A model generated the notes under the pieces. It was not told where the DNA came from and made no database searches. It saw only the letters and a list, made by a program, of their open reading frames with translations. Source: Nonomuraea sp. SYSU D8015 (GTDB lineage Bacteria; Actinomycetota; Actinomycetes; Streptosporangiales; Streptosporangiaceae). From it: a DNA stretch of 64,000 bases. A program made the position numbers and the translations under genes. Positions 7,876 to 16,023 of this stretch are shown piece by piece (position 1 is the first letter of the stretch; each line of letters starts with the position of its first letter). The stretch is taken from NCBI RefSeq assembly GCF_008065375.1, contig NZ_VJYI01000015.1:1-64000 (forward strand), read 5' to 3'.

Positions 7876-8877
7876 GGGCCCGGCCGCCACCGCATGCACG
7901 ATCTGCTCCGCCTCCACGCCCGCGAGCAGGCGGAGCAGATCGACCAGGCGGTGCAAACCGGGGCCATGCGCCGCGCGCTCCTCCACTGTGTGGCCGCCGC
8001 GGATGCCGCGTGCGTGCTGATCGACTCGAGCCTGCACTCGCTCCGGGAGTCGATGGACCTTCCGGAGGTAGCTGTAGCGACGCTGAGGGAGGCCAACGAC
8101 TGGCTCTCCGCGGAGCGCGACAACCTGCTGCAGCCGGCCTGGCAGGCCGTGAACTCGCAACACCCCGAGGTCGCGCTGGAGCTCGCCGTGCGCCGCGGAG
8201 ACCTGCCCGGCCAGGCACGGCTCCTCACCGACCTGGGCTACATCCTCGCGGAGCAGGGCCGCCATACCGAGTCCGTTGAGCACCTGGAGCGCGCGCTGAA
8301 CTGCTGGGACAAGGCCGACCTGCCGCTGAAGAAGGCGGGGACGTACAACGACCTCGGCATCACCTACACGATGATGGGCCGCTACGACGAAGCCCTGTCG
8401 GCGCTGGCCGCCGGCCAGTCCATCTCCCAGCAGACCGGTCTCCGGGAGAAGGAGGCCGTCGTGATCAACAACCGTGTGCATGTCTACTACCGGCAGGGCC
8501 GCTTCGAGGAGGCGATCGAGGAGGCCCGCATAGCGCTGGACATGTGCCCCGACCCCACCGGCCCGGGTGCGGCGACGTCCCACGACACGCTCGCCGACGC
8601 CTACCGGGCCGCAGGCCGGCTCGCCGAGGCGGAAAACGCCTACCGGACGGCCATCGAGCTTCAGGGCGAGGCCGAATTCGACTTCGGTACGGCGCTGTCG
8701 CACTGGTGGCTCGGCCGCACCCTGCATGACCTAGGGCGGCGGACCGAGGCTCGGCTGCACTGGCGGCGGTCACCGGACCTGCTGTTGGAGGCCGGGCTCA
8801 GCACCCCTGAGGAAGCTGGGCAGTTGCTTGAGGACGAGGATCCCGCTCCGCCCTTCGCGGTCAAGAACCACATCTAA
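7876..8877 (+). pseudogene. AfsR-type SARP regulator, C-terminal TPR part only
   Basis: About 333 residues from GPGRHRMHDLLRLHAREQ to the TAA at 8875. This corresponds to the end of the NB-ARC region and the whole TPR domain of an AfsR/SARP regulator. The intact protein at 56999 has the same landmarks in the same order: FHDLVRLYAREQ, ANDWLDRERDNLLAA, and SHWWLGHALHDLGR near the end (here SHWWLGRTLHDLGR). The DNA-binding, BTAD and ATPase parts are gone, so it cannot act as a regulator. An in-frame ATG (7893, MHDLL) could yield a TPR protein, but this is unlikely to matter. Confidence 0.7.
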
Positions 8878-9112
8878 CGCCACTGGCCAAGTGGTTGCTG
8901 CTCAAGCCCCTTATTCGCGACGCCGGTCGACGGGGCGATCGTGCAGACGTTGCCGCAGACCGTGGCCCTGGCCGCGCTGCGTGTGCCACCTTCCGCGCCC
9001 CTGCCGGCGCCTCCCGGGATCGCGGAGCAGGGCGGTGGGTTGGCCGAGGCCGGCGCGCCGGCGGACGCCTACCGCAGGTCGGGCAGCTCGACGAACCGGG
9101 CCGGAGTCTGCT

Positions 9113-11860
9113 TCAGGCGGCCGCGTAGATGAGCGCGCCCGCGCGTTCGAAGGGAACGACCGCGCCGTTGAGGACCACCTTGGCGGCATCCGGCGCCGCG
9201 ATCGCGATGGCCTTGGCCGGGTCGGTGCTGGCGGTCAGCCCGCTGCCGTCGATGCGTACGGTGCCGTCCCAGTCGAAGGTCACGGCCAGGTCCTTGACCG
9301 CGGCCGGCGCCTTGACCAGGGTCGTGCCGGCACGTTCGACCGACGAGCCGTCGACCATCACGATCGATCCGGCGTCGGCGTAGAGCAGCTTGCCGTCGAA
9401 GATGTAGGACCCGAACGCGCGCGGCGCCTTCGTGGTCCAGGATTTGTAGTAGACCCCCGCGCCGCCGTTCAGGCTCAGGGCCGTCGCCGCGTACGACGGG
9501 ATGGTGCCAACGGGGAGCCGTTCCACCGTCACGGACGTCTTGGCCGCGCCCTTGGACGGCAGCAGGAGGGTGTCGAAGGTCGTCCGGCCGGTGGCCGTCT
9601 TGACGTAGGAGGCGTACTTCGCGTTCTCCACCGAGTAGAAGCGCGGCGCATAGTAGCCGTCGCGCAGGTCGGAGTCGACCTCGGCCGGGTCGGCGGGGAC
9701 GATCGTGAGGTTCGGGCCCGTGGCGAAGGCGGTGGTCGTGGCCTCCGTCCCGGTGCGGATCGAGGGATCGGCGTCCGCGGCGAAGTGCCAGTTCTGCTCG
9801 TAGCGGTGCGTGGCGGTGTCCACCGGCTTGAGCCGGTCGGAGACCACCCATAGGCCCGAGTGCAGCGACAGAACGGATCGTTCGTGGACGGCGCCGGCGG
9901 AGCTCTCGGTGTTCGCACCGATCAGGTCGAAGGCGGGGTTGGTGATCAGATGCGAGATCCCGCCGGCCGCGGCCGAGGTCTGCGGCTGCTCGTCGATCTC
10001 GATCGTGTTGTGCGCCTCGGTGGTAAGCCGCAGCCACTTCGCGCGGGCGTCCGTGCTGTAGGTGAAGGTTCCCATGTCGGGCAGGAGCGGCCGGCCGTAC
10101 GCGTAAGCGGTGATCGCCAGCTCGTCAGGGTGGCTGTGGTTGCCGCGGTCGGCGTTGATCCGGAGGTGGGAGTCGTCGGTGGTCCAGCCGGAGCGGGAGA
10201 CCGCGACCCGGGTGTCCGGGTAGAGCGCAGAAGTGTGCGCCGGCTTCTCGCCCGACTTGCCGGAGGTGCCGACGTAGAGGAGTTCGGGGTCGTTGAGCAG
10301 CTCGCCCAGGCTCCTGAGGGTGCTGCGCAGGTCTTGGGAGTCGCTGTCGCCGTAGGCCGGGCCGTACCCGTTGGGATAGCTCTGGTCCATGAGGAAGCGG
10401 CCCAACTGCCGCAGCTTGGCGGTGGCGGTGAACGTGATGCCGTTGCGCCGCATGAAGGCGACGACGTCCACGTACTGTCTGAGGTAGCCCCGCAGGTAGG
10501 CGTCCGTGGACTCCTTGTAGCCGCCGTCGGCGTAGGTGGAGTCGTTGAGCTGCGCCGAGAGGAAGTCGGCGGCGTTGGTCCGCCACGCGGGCGCGACGCG
10601 GAACTCCGGGAAGTAGACGGAGGCGTGCAGCAGCGTGATCTTCTGCGACTGCATCTTGTTCGGCGTGGCGTTGACGTTCTGCTGCAGGTGCAGGCCGGCC
10701 CGGTTCATCGTCTTGAGGATCGCGGTGTTGGCCTCGGGGGTCAGCGACGGGCTCTTGCGCAGGATCTCGTAGACCGCGATCCAGTTGTGCAGGCGCCGCG
10801 CGGCGTGCAGGTTGCCCGGGTAGGAACCGGCGCCCTGGTCGGCGTCGTAGGCGTCGGCGTCCTTGATGAAGTCGGTCATAAGGCCGATGAGCGTGCGGGC
10901 GTACTGCTCGTTGCCGGTCTTCTGGTACTCCAGGGCCAGCGGGCCGGCGAAGTAGAAGCGGGGAAGTTGGTAGAGATACTCGTTGTCGGCACCGGCGGGG
11001 AGCTTCCAGTCGAAGCCGCCGGGGTCGCCCTCCCAGGAGAACGTGTTCTGCACGGTGTTGGACCAGGTGCGGGTGGCCTCGTCGAAGGTCTCGGCGTTGC
11101 CGTACAGCATGATGTCCTTCGCGGTGTCGGCCGTACCGGTCAGCGTCAGCTCCGCTTTCTTCACGCCCGTGACGCCGCCGAGGTCGAACCGCAGGTACGC
11201 CTTGCGTGTCTCGCCGGTGAACGGCCCCATGCCCTGGTCGCTGACCTGCATGTAGTACTTGGTGCCGTACACGTTGCCCGGGTGGGCCGCCCAGATGTAG
11301 GTGTCATGCGTGGGGTGAAGGGTCTTCATCGAGCCGTCGGCCAGGGTCAGGCGGAGGGTGGGCTTGCCCGACCCCTTGCTCCTGCTGTTGATGAGGGCGA
11401 TGACCGCGTCCTTGTAGCGGCTCATCAGGAAGAATCCGGGCTTGCCGCTGTTGATGCTGCTGGTGACGTCGGCCGTGACCGTCTTTTCCCCCGGGCCGAA
11501 GGTCAGCGTCTTGATGTAGACCTCGCCCGATCCCAGCGTCCAGATGTGGCTGGGGGTCAGCTCGAGTGCGCCCGGCCAGGTCGTGTGCGAGAAGCCGCCC
11601 GCCTCGATGGCCGGGCGCGCGCGGTAGTAATCCAGCAGTCGCTGCTTGGCCAGCACGTAGTCGCCCGCCTTCACCGCGCTCTCCACGGGCTTCAGGCCCG
11701 CGTGCGCGTAGTTCAGTCGCGGCCCCACCGTCCAGGCACTGGTGCTCCACCTGCCGAAGAAGCCCGCGTCGGACAATGCGGCCGCGGCGGCCGGAGAGGC
11801 CGGCACCAGGAACGCGGCGACCAGAATCAGGACGGCGAGCCGCCGCAACGAGGGAGACAT
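9113..11860 (-). CDS. secreted heparinase II/III-like polysaccharide lyase with CBM96/DNRLRE-like insert
   Basis: A 915-residue protein with a clear signal peptide (MSPSLRRLAVLILVAAFLVP, Ala-rich cleavage near residue 28). Residues about 150-260 (RKAYLRFDLGGVTGVKKAEL, ...TRTWSN) look like a DNRLRE/CBM96-type beta-sandwich. The centre is the alpha/alpha-toroid of uronate lyases (LHNWIAVYEILRKS). The C-terminal heparinase II/III beta-sandwich has the signature RGNHSHPDELAITAYAYGR and TTEAHNTIEID (about 630-700), holding candidate catalytic His and Tyr residues. It cleaves uronate-containing glycans by beta-elimination; the substrate (alginate, heparinoid or other) is not deducible. ATG 11860 is supported by the signal peptide. 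The promoter at 11868-11899 predicts a leaderless transcript under SARP control, unusual for a catabolic enzyme. Confidence 0.85.
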   Translation of the reverse strand: MSPSLRRLAVLILVAAFLVPASPAAAAALSDAGFFGRWSTSAWTVGPRLNYAHAGLKPVESAVKAGDYVLAKQRLLDYYRARPAIEAGGFSHTTWPGALELTPSHIWTLGSGEVYIKTLTFGPGEKTVTADVTSSINSGKPGFFLMSRYKDAVIALINSRSKGSGKPTLRLTLADGSMKTLHPTHDTYIWAAHPGNVYGTKYYMQVSDQGMGPFTGETRKAYLRFDLGGVTGVKKAELTLTGTADTAKDIMLYGNAETFDEATRTWSNTVQNTFSWEGDPGGFDWKLPAGADNEYLYQLPRFYFAGPLALEYQKTGNEQYARTLIGLMTDFIKDADAYDADQGAGSYPGNLHAARRLHNWIAVYEILRKSPSLTPEANTAILKTMNRAGLHLQQNVNATPNKMQSQKITLLHASVYFPEFRVAPAWRTNAADFLSAQLNDSTYADGGYKESTDAYLRGYLRQYVDVVAFMRRNGITFTATAKLRQLGRFLMDQSYPNGYGPAYGDSDSQDLRSTLRSLGELLNDPELLYVGTSGKSGEKPAHTSALYPDTRVAVSRSGWTTDDSHLRINADRGNHSHPDELAITAYAYGRPLLPDMGTFTYSTDARAKWLRLTTEAHNTIEIDEQPQTSAAAGGISHLITNPAFDLIGANTESSAGAVHERSVLSLHSGLWVVSDRLKPVDTATHRYEQNWHFAADADPSIRTGTEATTTAFATGPNLTIVPADPAEVDSDLRDGYYAPRFYSVENAKYASYVKTATGRTTFDTLLLPSKGAAKTSVTVERLPVGTIPSYAATALSLNGGAGVYYKSWTTKAPRAFGSYIFDGKLLYADAGSIVMVDGSSVERAGTTLVKAPAAVKDLAVTFDWDGTVRIDGSGLTASTDPAKAIAIAAPDAAKVVLNGAVVPFERAGALIYAAA

Positions 11861-11867
11861 GCACGCC

Positions 11868-11899
11868 AAGGTAGGGGTGCGCGGTATGTCCGCGGTATG
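11868..11899 (-). promoter_or_regulatory. SARP-type promoter of the lyase gene, predicted leaderless
   Basis: On the minus strand, CATACCG (11899-11893) and CATACCG (11888-11882) are direct repeats at exactly 11 bp. Eight bases later comes TACCTT (11873-11868), a good -10 box. This 11-bp heptamer periodicity with an 8-bp gap to the -10 is the established layout of SARP-activated promoters. A start site about 7 bases after the -10 falls on or next to the A of ATG 11860. The identical heptamers and geometry occur at 22829-22871. Confidence 0.7.
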
Positions 11900-12391
11900 T
11901 CGGGCGCAGGAGGCGAGGTGATACGCCCCAGGCGGGGCGGCAGGTGCCAGGTGAAGATCGCCTCCACGCTCACGGCGTCGAGCGTCCGCTCCGATCCCAC
12001 GTTCACATCTCGCCGCCTTCGCTGAGCACCGTACTACTCTCCTGAGCACGGCGGAGCACCGGAACTTGCCTGACATCCATCCGCTTGGCACATCTCACCC
12101 GGGACATGCAGAACTGCCCCGGCAGAGTTCAGGAAGCGATCACTTCTCATGCGGGGAGCGATCGAGGCAGTGTCCCCTCCGCCGCAGGCGCCGCTTATAC
12201 GTGAATCAGGTCAGGTCCGCGCGGGCTACAGCCGGGCTCCTGAATGGATGCCTCCACCGCCTCTCTTGCGAGGACGGGGCTCGAACCTCCTCTCACCGAC
12301 GGCTGGCCTCCAAGTCGGTCACGACTCGCTGCCGGTAGCCGTACAAGTGGATGAGCTGTACAGATGACATTGTCGGCAGGAGCAGTAGAGC
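11900..12391. other. intergenic region between lyase and ABC exporter
   Basis: About 490 bp without a convincing gene. Leftward from 12340 to 12260 there is a decayed tRNA-like segment: accgac...gtcggt could be an arm and aggttcgagccc a T-loop, but the acceptor and other stems do not pair. I see no terminator with a T-run for the exporter operon, which ends at 12392. Confidence 0.4.
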
Positions 12392-14104
12392 TCAGGTGCC
12401 CCGACCTTGATCCTGTTCGGCGGCCGGAAGAACGACATCCGAAGTACGGCGACCATGGCTCTCAAGGATGCGTCCATGCGCCATCTCCACGACGCGATCC
12501 GTGTTTCGCACGCGCGGAAGCCGATGCGCGATGATCACCAGCGTTCTCCCCTGGCAGTACGTCCGGAGGGCGTCGTAGACCTCGTCCGAAGTGACGCCGT
12601 CGAGTGCGCTGGTGACCTCGTCGACCACGAGCACCTGCCATTTGGCAAGCAGCGCCCTGGCCACGGCCAGGCGCTGACGCTCGCCACCTGACAGCTGATG
12701 CCCTTCCTGGCCGATGGGGGTGTCGATGCCGTGCGGCAGCTTGGCCACCAGATCGTCCAGTCGGACAGCGGCGATGACCCGGAGGATGTCCTCCTCGGTC
12801 ACGTCGTCGCGGGCGTACATCAGGTTCTCGCGGATCGACGCGTCGAAGAGGGTGGTGTGCTGTGGGACGATCGTGGCCACGTCCCGCAGCTTCGCGCCAT
12901 CCGCGCCGTCGACATGGACGACTCCCTCGGCCGGGCGCAGAAGGCCGGCTACGATCAACCCCAGGGTGGTCTTGCCCGACCCCGTGCGTCCGCGCACGAT
13001 GGTCACCGATCCCGAGGGCAACTCCAAGTCGATCCCGTTGAGGATGGTCCGCTTCCCCGCACCGTAGTGATGGCCCACGCCACGCAGGGTCACGCTGACT
13101 CCGGCGCTCGACGTCGGGGCCGGCCCGCCGTCGGCCGCCCAGGGGGCCGGCAGGTCAAGGTATTCGATGACCCGCTCGAACTTGGCCAGCGCGACGTGGA
13201 GGCCGCTGGACAGCTGCAGTAGCGACTGGATGGGAGTGGACAGCTGCATTTGCAGCATCACGATGACGATCACCGTCCCGATGCTGAGCCCGGAGACCGC
13301 CGTGCCGGACAGCCAGAACACCAGGGGCGGGACGCAGGCGAACGACGCTCCGATGATCACGTGGGCGACGGCGCCCACAACCCGCTGCCGAACGGTGACC
13401 TCGCGCAGTTGCCGGCACACGTCGATGAACCGTTCGAGCTGCCAGCCCGTCCGGTGCAGCGTCCTGCCCAGAATGACCCCGCCCAGGCTGAGGTCCTCGG
13501 CGGCGAAGCGCAGCACCGAGGTGAGGTGCAGTTGCCGCTCCCGGGCCAGGTCCTTGCGCTTCTTGGCGAAGCGGTGATTGAGCAGGGCCAGCAGGTACGC
13601 CATGGCGAAGGAGAGCAGCGCCAGTGGCCAGCTGAGCACCAGCATCGCGATGCCCGCGGCCGCCAGCGCGGTCGAGGCGGCCAGCGCCTGCTGCACGGTG
13701 TTGGTGACGAACCTGTCGACTCCGTCGATGTCGCTGACCAGCCGCATCTGGACCTCGGAGGTGTTTTCCTCGGTGTAGAAGTCCAGCTCCTGCGCTTGGA
13801 CGCGACCGTAGACGGCGGCGCGTAGCGTGGCCGTCACCTGCTGGCCGATGCTGTTGGTGAGCGCCACGTTGCCGACGGCCAGCGCGCTGTTCACGATTCC
13901 GAGCACGATCATGAGCCCGCACAGCAGCGTCAGCAGCGTGATGTCACCCTGGAGCAACCCTCGATCGACGACCATGCGGGTCAGCAGCGGGTTGACCACC
14001 CCGATGGGCACGGAGATCACCACGATGAGCAGAGAAACCATGAGGCGCCACCGATGTGGTCGAAACCACGTGAGCATGCGCCGGACCACCGCGCCAGCCA
14101 TCAT
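12392..14104 (-). CDS. ABC exporter (fused permease and ATPase) of the RiPP cluster
   Basis: A 570-residue half-transporter. The N-terminal 310 residues contain about six membrane segments (LMVSLLIVVISVPIGVVNPL, IAMLVLSWPLALLSFAMAYL and others). The ATPase follows with Walker A GRTGSGKTT, Q-loop VPQHTT, signature LSGGERQ, Walker B VLVVDEVTSALD and switch His in IIAHRL. As a homodimer it would export the mature peptide and may give self-protection. Its ATG overlaps the stop of the YcaO gene (ATGA), so it is the last gene of the coupled operon. No peptidase C39 domain is present, so leader removal must be done by another protease. Confidence 0.88.
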   Translation of the reverse strand: MMAGAVVRRMLTWFRPHRWRLMVSLLIVVISVPIGVVNPLLTRMVVDRGLLQGDITLLTLLCGLMIVLGIVNSALAVGNVALTNSIGQQVTATLRAAVYGRVQAQELDFYTEENTSEVQMRLVSDIDGVDRFVTNTVQQALAASTALAAAGIAMLVLSWPLALLSFAMAYLLALLNHRFAKKRKDLARERQLHLTSVLRFAAEDLSLGGVILGRTLHRTGWQLERFIDVCRQLREVTVRQRVVGAVAHVIIGASFACVPPLVFWLSGTAVSGLSIGTVIVIVMLQMQLSTPIQSLLQLSSGLHVALAKFERVIEYLDLPAPWAADGGPAPTSSAGVSVTLRGVGHHYGAGKRTILNGIDLELPSGSVTIVRGRTGSGKTTLGLIVAGLLRPAEGVVHVDGADGAKLRDVATIVPQHTTLFDASIRENLMYARDDVTEEDILRVIAAVRLDDLVAKLPHGIDTPIGQEGHQLSGGERQRLAVARALLAKWQVLVVDEVTSALDGVTSDEVYDALRTYCQGRTLVIIAHRLPRVRNTDRVVEMAHGRILESHGRRTSDVVLPAAEQDQGRGT

Positions 14105-16023
14105 GGGAAGGGGTGCGGGTCGAGGTTGAGCTCACCGGGCGTCAGATCCCGGTAACCGAGCAGCCGGGGCACGGTCAGCAGCCGCGGCAGCCCGTCCACC
14201 CGGCGGTTGTCGTGCCCGAAGGTCATCGACAGCGTGCCGGGAATAAGCACCTTCACGCAGGACAACCCACCTGCCCGGTGCTCGGAGCCGCTCTGATCGA
14301 TCACGATCACATCGAGCCCGGTATCCAGGTAGCGCCCGACCGTTTCGGTGAGCACGCCGGTCAGATCCGTACCGGCGAAGGCCCCTGGGATTCCCATGTC
14401 AGCCGGCTTGCGGACATCAGAGCCTTCGGTCAGGAAGCTGAGCCGCCGTGCCGCGGCCGGGTGTGCGTAGAGCAGGGAATGGTCTTCCATCTCCTTGACG
14501 AGGCGAGGATCAGCCACCATTCGCTCTGCCCGGTCGGCTTCCCTGGCGTATCGAGTGGCCATGGGAGCGATGTCGGGTGCGAGTTCTCCCAGGGCGTTGG
14601 CGATGGCCCGTTCGGGATCGGGGCTGGATCCGGCCGCGCAGATCACAGCGGGTCTGCCATCGTCACGAGGGTTCACAGCCATGGCCCACACGCAGGGAAT
14701 CCGCTGCTCGACGCTGATGTCGAAGAGCATCACGTCATACCCGGTCTCCGCCTCCAGCGCCGCGTGCCACAGGGGCAACCGGCGATCGGCGGCCGCGCGC
14801 ACCTCGATGCGCGGAGCGGGCAGCCGGCAATACCAGGTCAGGAGGAAGGCATCGCGCTCAGCCACCTCGAGGATGCCGTGCAAGATCGCCTCTTCCAGGG
14901 AGCCGCCGAGCGCGCATCCGTTGGAGATCTCGTGAACCAGCCCGTGACCATGCTGGTAGTAGGCGCAGCTCTCCGGCACCAGGATCGGCTCTTGCCGGGC
15001 GAAGGAGTACCCCCAGACCCAGGCGTAGGGCGTGTTCACGTCGAACGGCCGGTAGCGGAAATCCGGTAGCCGGTACCGTTCCGGAGGGTAGAGGCCGAGA
15101 GTACGCGGATCGAGTGCGCGATCGGCGACCTCGCTGAAGGGGGCGTTCACGGTCGTCCTGCGAGCGCCCGGGGCTCCGCCATACCGTTCGATCCCCTCCA
15201 GCACGGCGATGAGCCGGCTGGCCGTGCGGGTGTCCGCCCGCCCGTAGCCGACTACGTCGCCCCCACCTCGCGCGCCCACCGTCGCCGACGTGACGCACAG
15301 CCCGGCCGCCGTCCACTCGGAGAGCGTGCCGATCAACCCGCACTCCGGGTCGACGTACAGCTTTTCCAGGTCTGCGAAGATCTCTCGCGTCCGGAAGCTT
15401 CCCTCGCGATACATCGGCCGGGGCTCCAGGATCAGGTCAGCCGACTCGGCCGTGTCAGGGGGCGCGTCGCCGCAGGTGCCACAGAATGCGTCAGGCAGGA
15501 AGGCGTGCAAGCTGACGTCGAGCCTTTCCAGGTTCATGAGGAAGAAGGCCTGGTGCGTGTGGGGCGAGCCGCCGTCGAACAGCAGCGCCGCCTCGGCTGC
15601 GACGATCTCCCCCACCAGGGCGGCGCCCAGCCGCGTGAGCCACGTAGACGGGCGCTCACGCAGGACCTCGCGATGTCGCTGCCAAATGGCCCGGTGCCCG
15701 TCCTGGTCAGGGCGGATGCGGCGGCGGCGCCGCTCGGCGCAGGACACGCATCCCGCCCGGCCCGGACTCTCCATCGGACCGATCACCACCCGATCCAGCT
15801 CCGCGCGGACGCGCAGCCAGGGCATCGCCAGAGCGGTGGCAACCGCCCGCACCTCTCGGGTGCGCGCGGTGTTCCAGCTGTCGTCGGACGCGATGAGCAG
15901 GCAAGGATCCCCGGATACCTGTGACGCCGTTTCGTAAGATCTGACGAGCCAGCCCTCCGCGAGTTCTTCGGCGATCGCGTCGCGCACCATTCCACGACCG
16001 ATCAGCGCCACCTCACGCATCAC
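14101..16023 (-). CDS. fused E1-like/YcaO azoline-forming cyclodehydratase
   Basis: A 640-residue protein. Residues 1-200 resemble the E1-like partner of azole-forming cyclodehydratases and hold two zinc knuckles (CVSCAERRRRR about 92 and CGTCGD about 185). Residues about 230-640 are a YcaO domain: SATVGARGGGDVVGYGRADT, AVLEGIERYGG, SNGCALGGSLEEAILHGILEVAERDAF with the conserved glutamates that bind Mg-ATP. It ends NLDPHPFP, a proline-rich tail of the kind needed by YcaO cyclodehydratases. It should convert Cys/Ser/Thr of the core to azolines using ATP. Start and stop overlap both neighbours by a few bases. GodD of goadsporin has a comparable fused layout, as I recall it. Confidence 0.85.
   Translation of the reverse strand: MMREVALIGRGMVRDAIAEELAEGWLVRSYETASQVSGDPCLLIASDDSWNTARTREVRAVATALAMPWLRVRAELDRVVIGPMESPGRAGCVSCAERRRRRIRPDQDGHRAIWQRHREVLRERPSTWLTRLGAALVGEIVAAEAALLFDGGSPHTHQAFFLMNLERLDVSLHAFLPDAFCGTCGDAPPDTAESADLILEPRPMYREGSFRTREIFADLEKLYVDPECGLIGTLSEWTAAGLCVTSATVGARGGGDVVGYGRADTRTASRLIAVLEGIERYGGAPGARRTTVNAPFSEVADRALDPRTLGLYPPERYRLPDFRYRPFDVNTPYAWVWGYSFARQEPILVPESCAYYQHGHGLVHEISNGCALGGSLEEAILHGILEVAERDAFLLTWYCRLPAPRIEVRAAADRRLPLWHAALEAETGYDVMLFDISVEQRIPCVWAMAVNPRDDGRPAVICAAGSSPDPERAIANALGELAPDIAPMATRYAREADRAERMVADPRLVKEMEDHSLLYAHPAAARRLSFLTEGSDVRKPADMGIPGAFAGTDLTGVLTETVGRYLDTGLDVIVIDQSGSEHRAGGLSCVKVLIPGTLSMTFGHDNRRVDGLPRLLTVPRLLGYRDLTPGELNLDPHPFP

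Noticed and set aside
9860..12025. 721-residue plus-strand frame opposite the lyase
   Set aside because: Gly/Val/Arg-rich shadow translation without family features; the signal peptide and lyase motifs are on the other strand.
12255..12345. tRNA gene on the minus strand upstream of the exporter
   Set aside because: A stem accgac/gtcggt and a T-loop-like ttcgagc are visible, but acceptor, D and T stems do not pair. At best it is a remnant.
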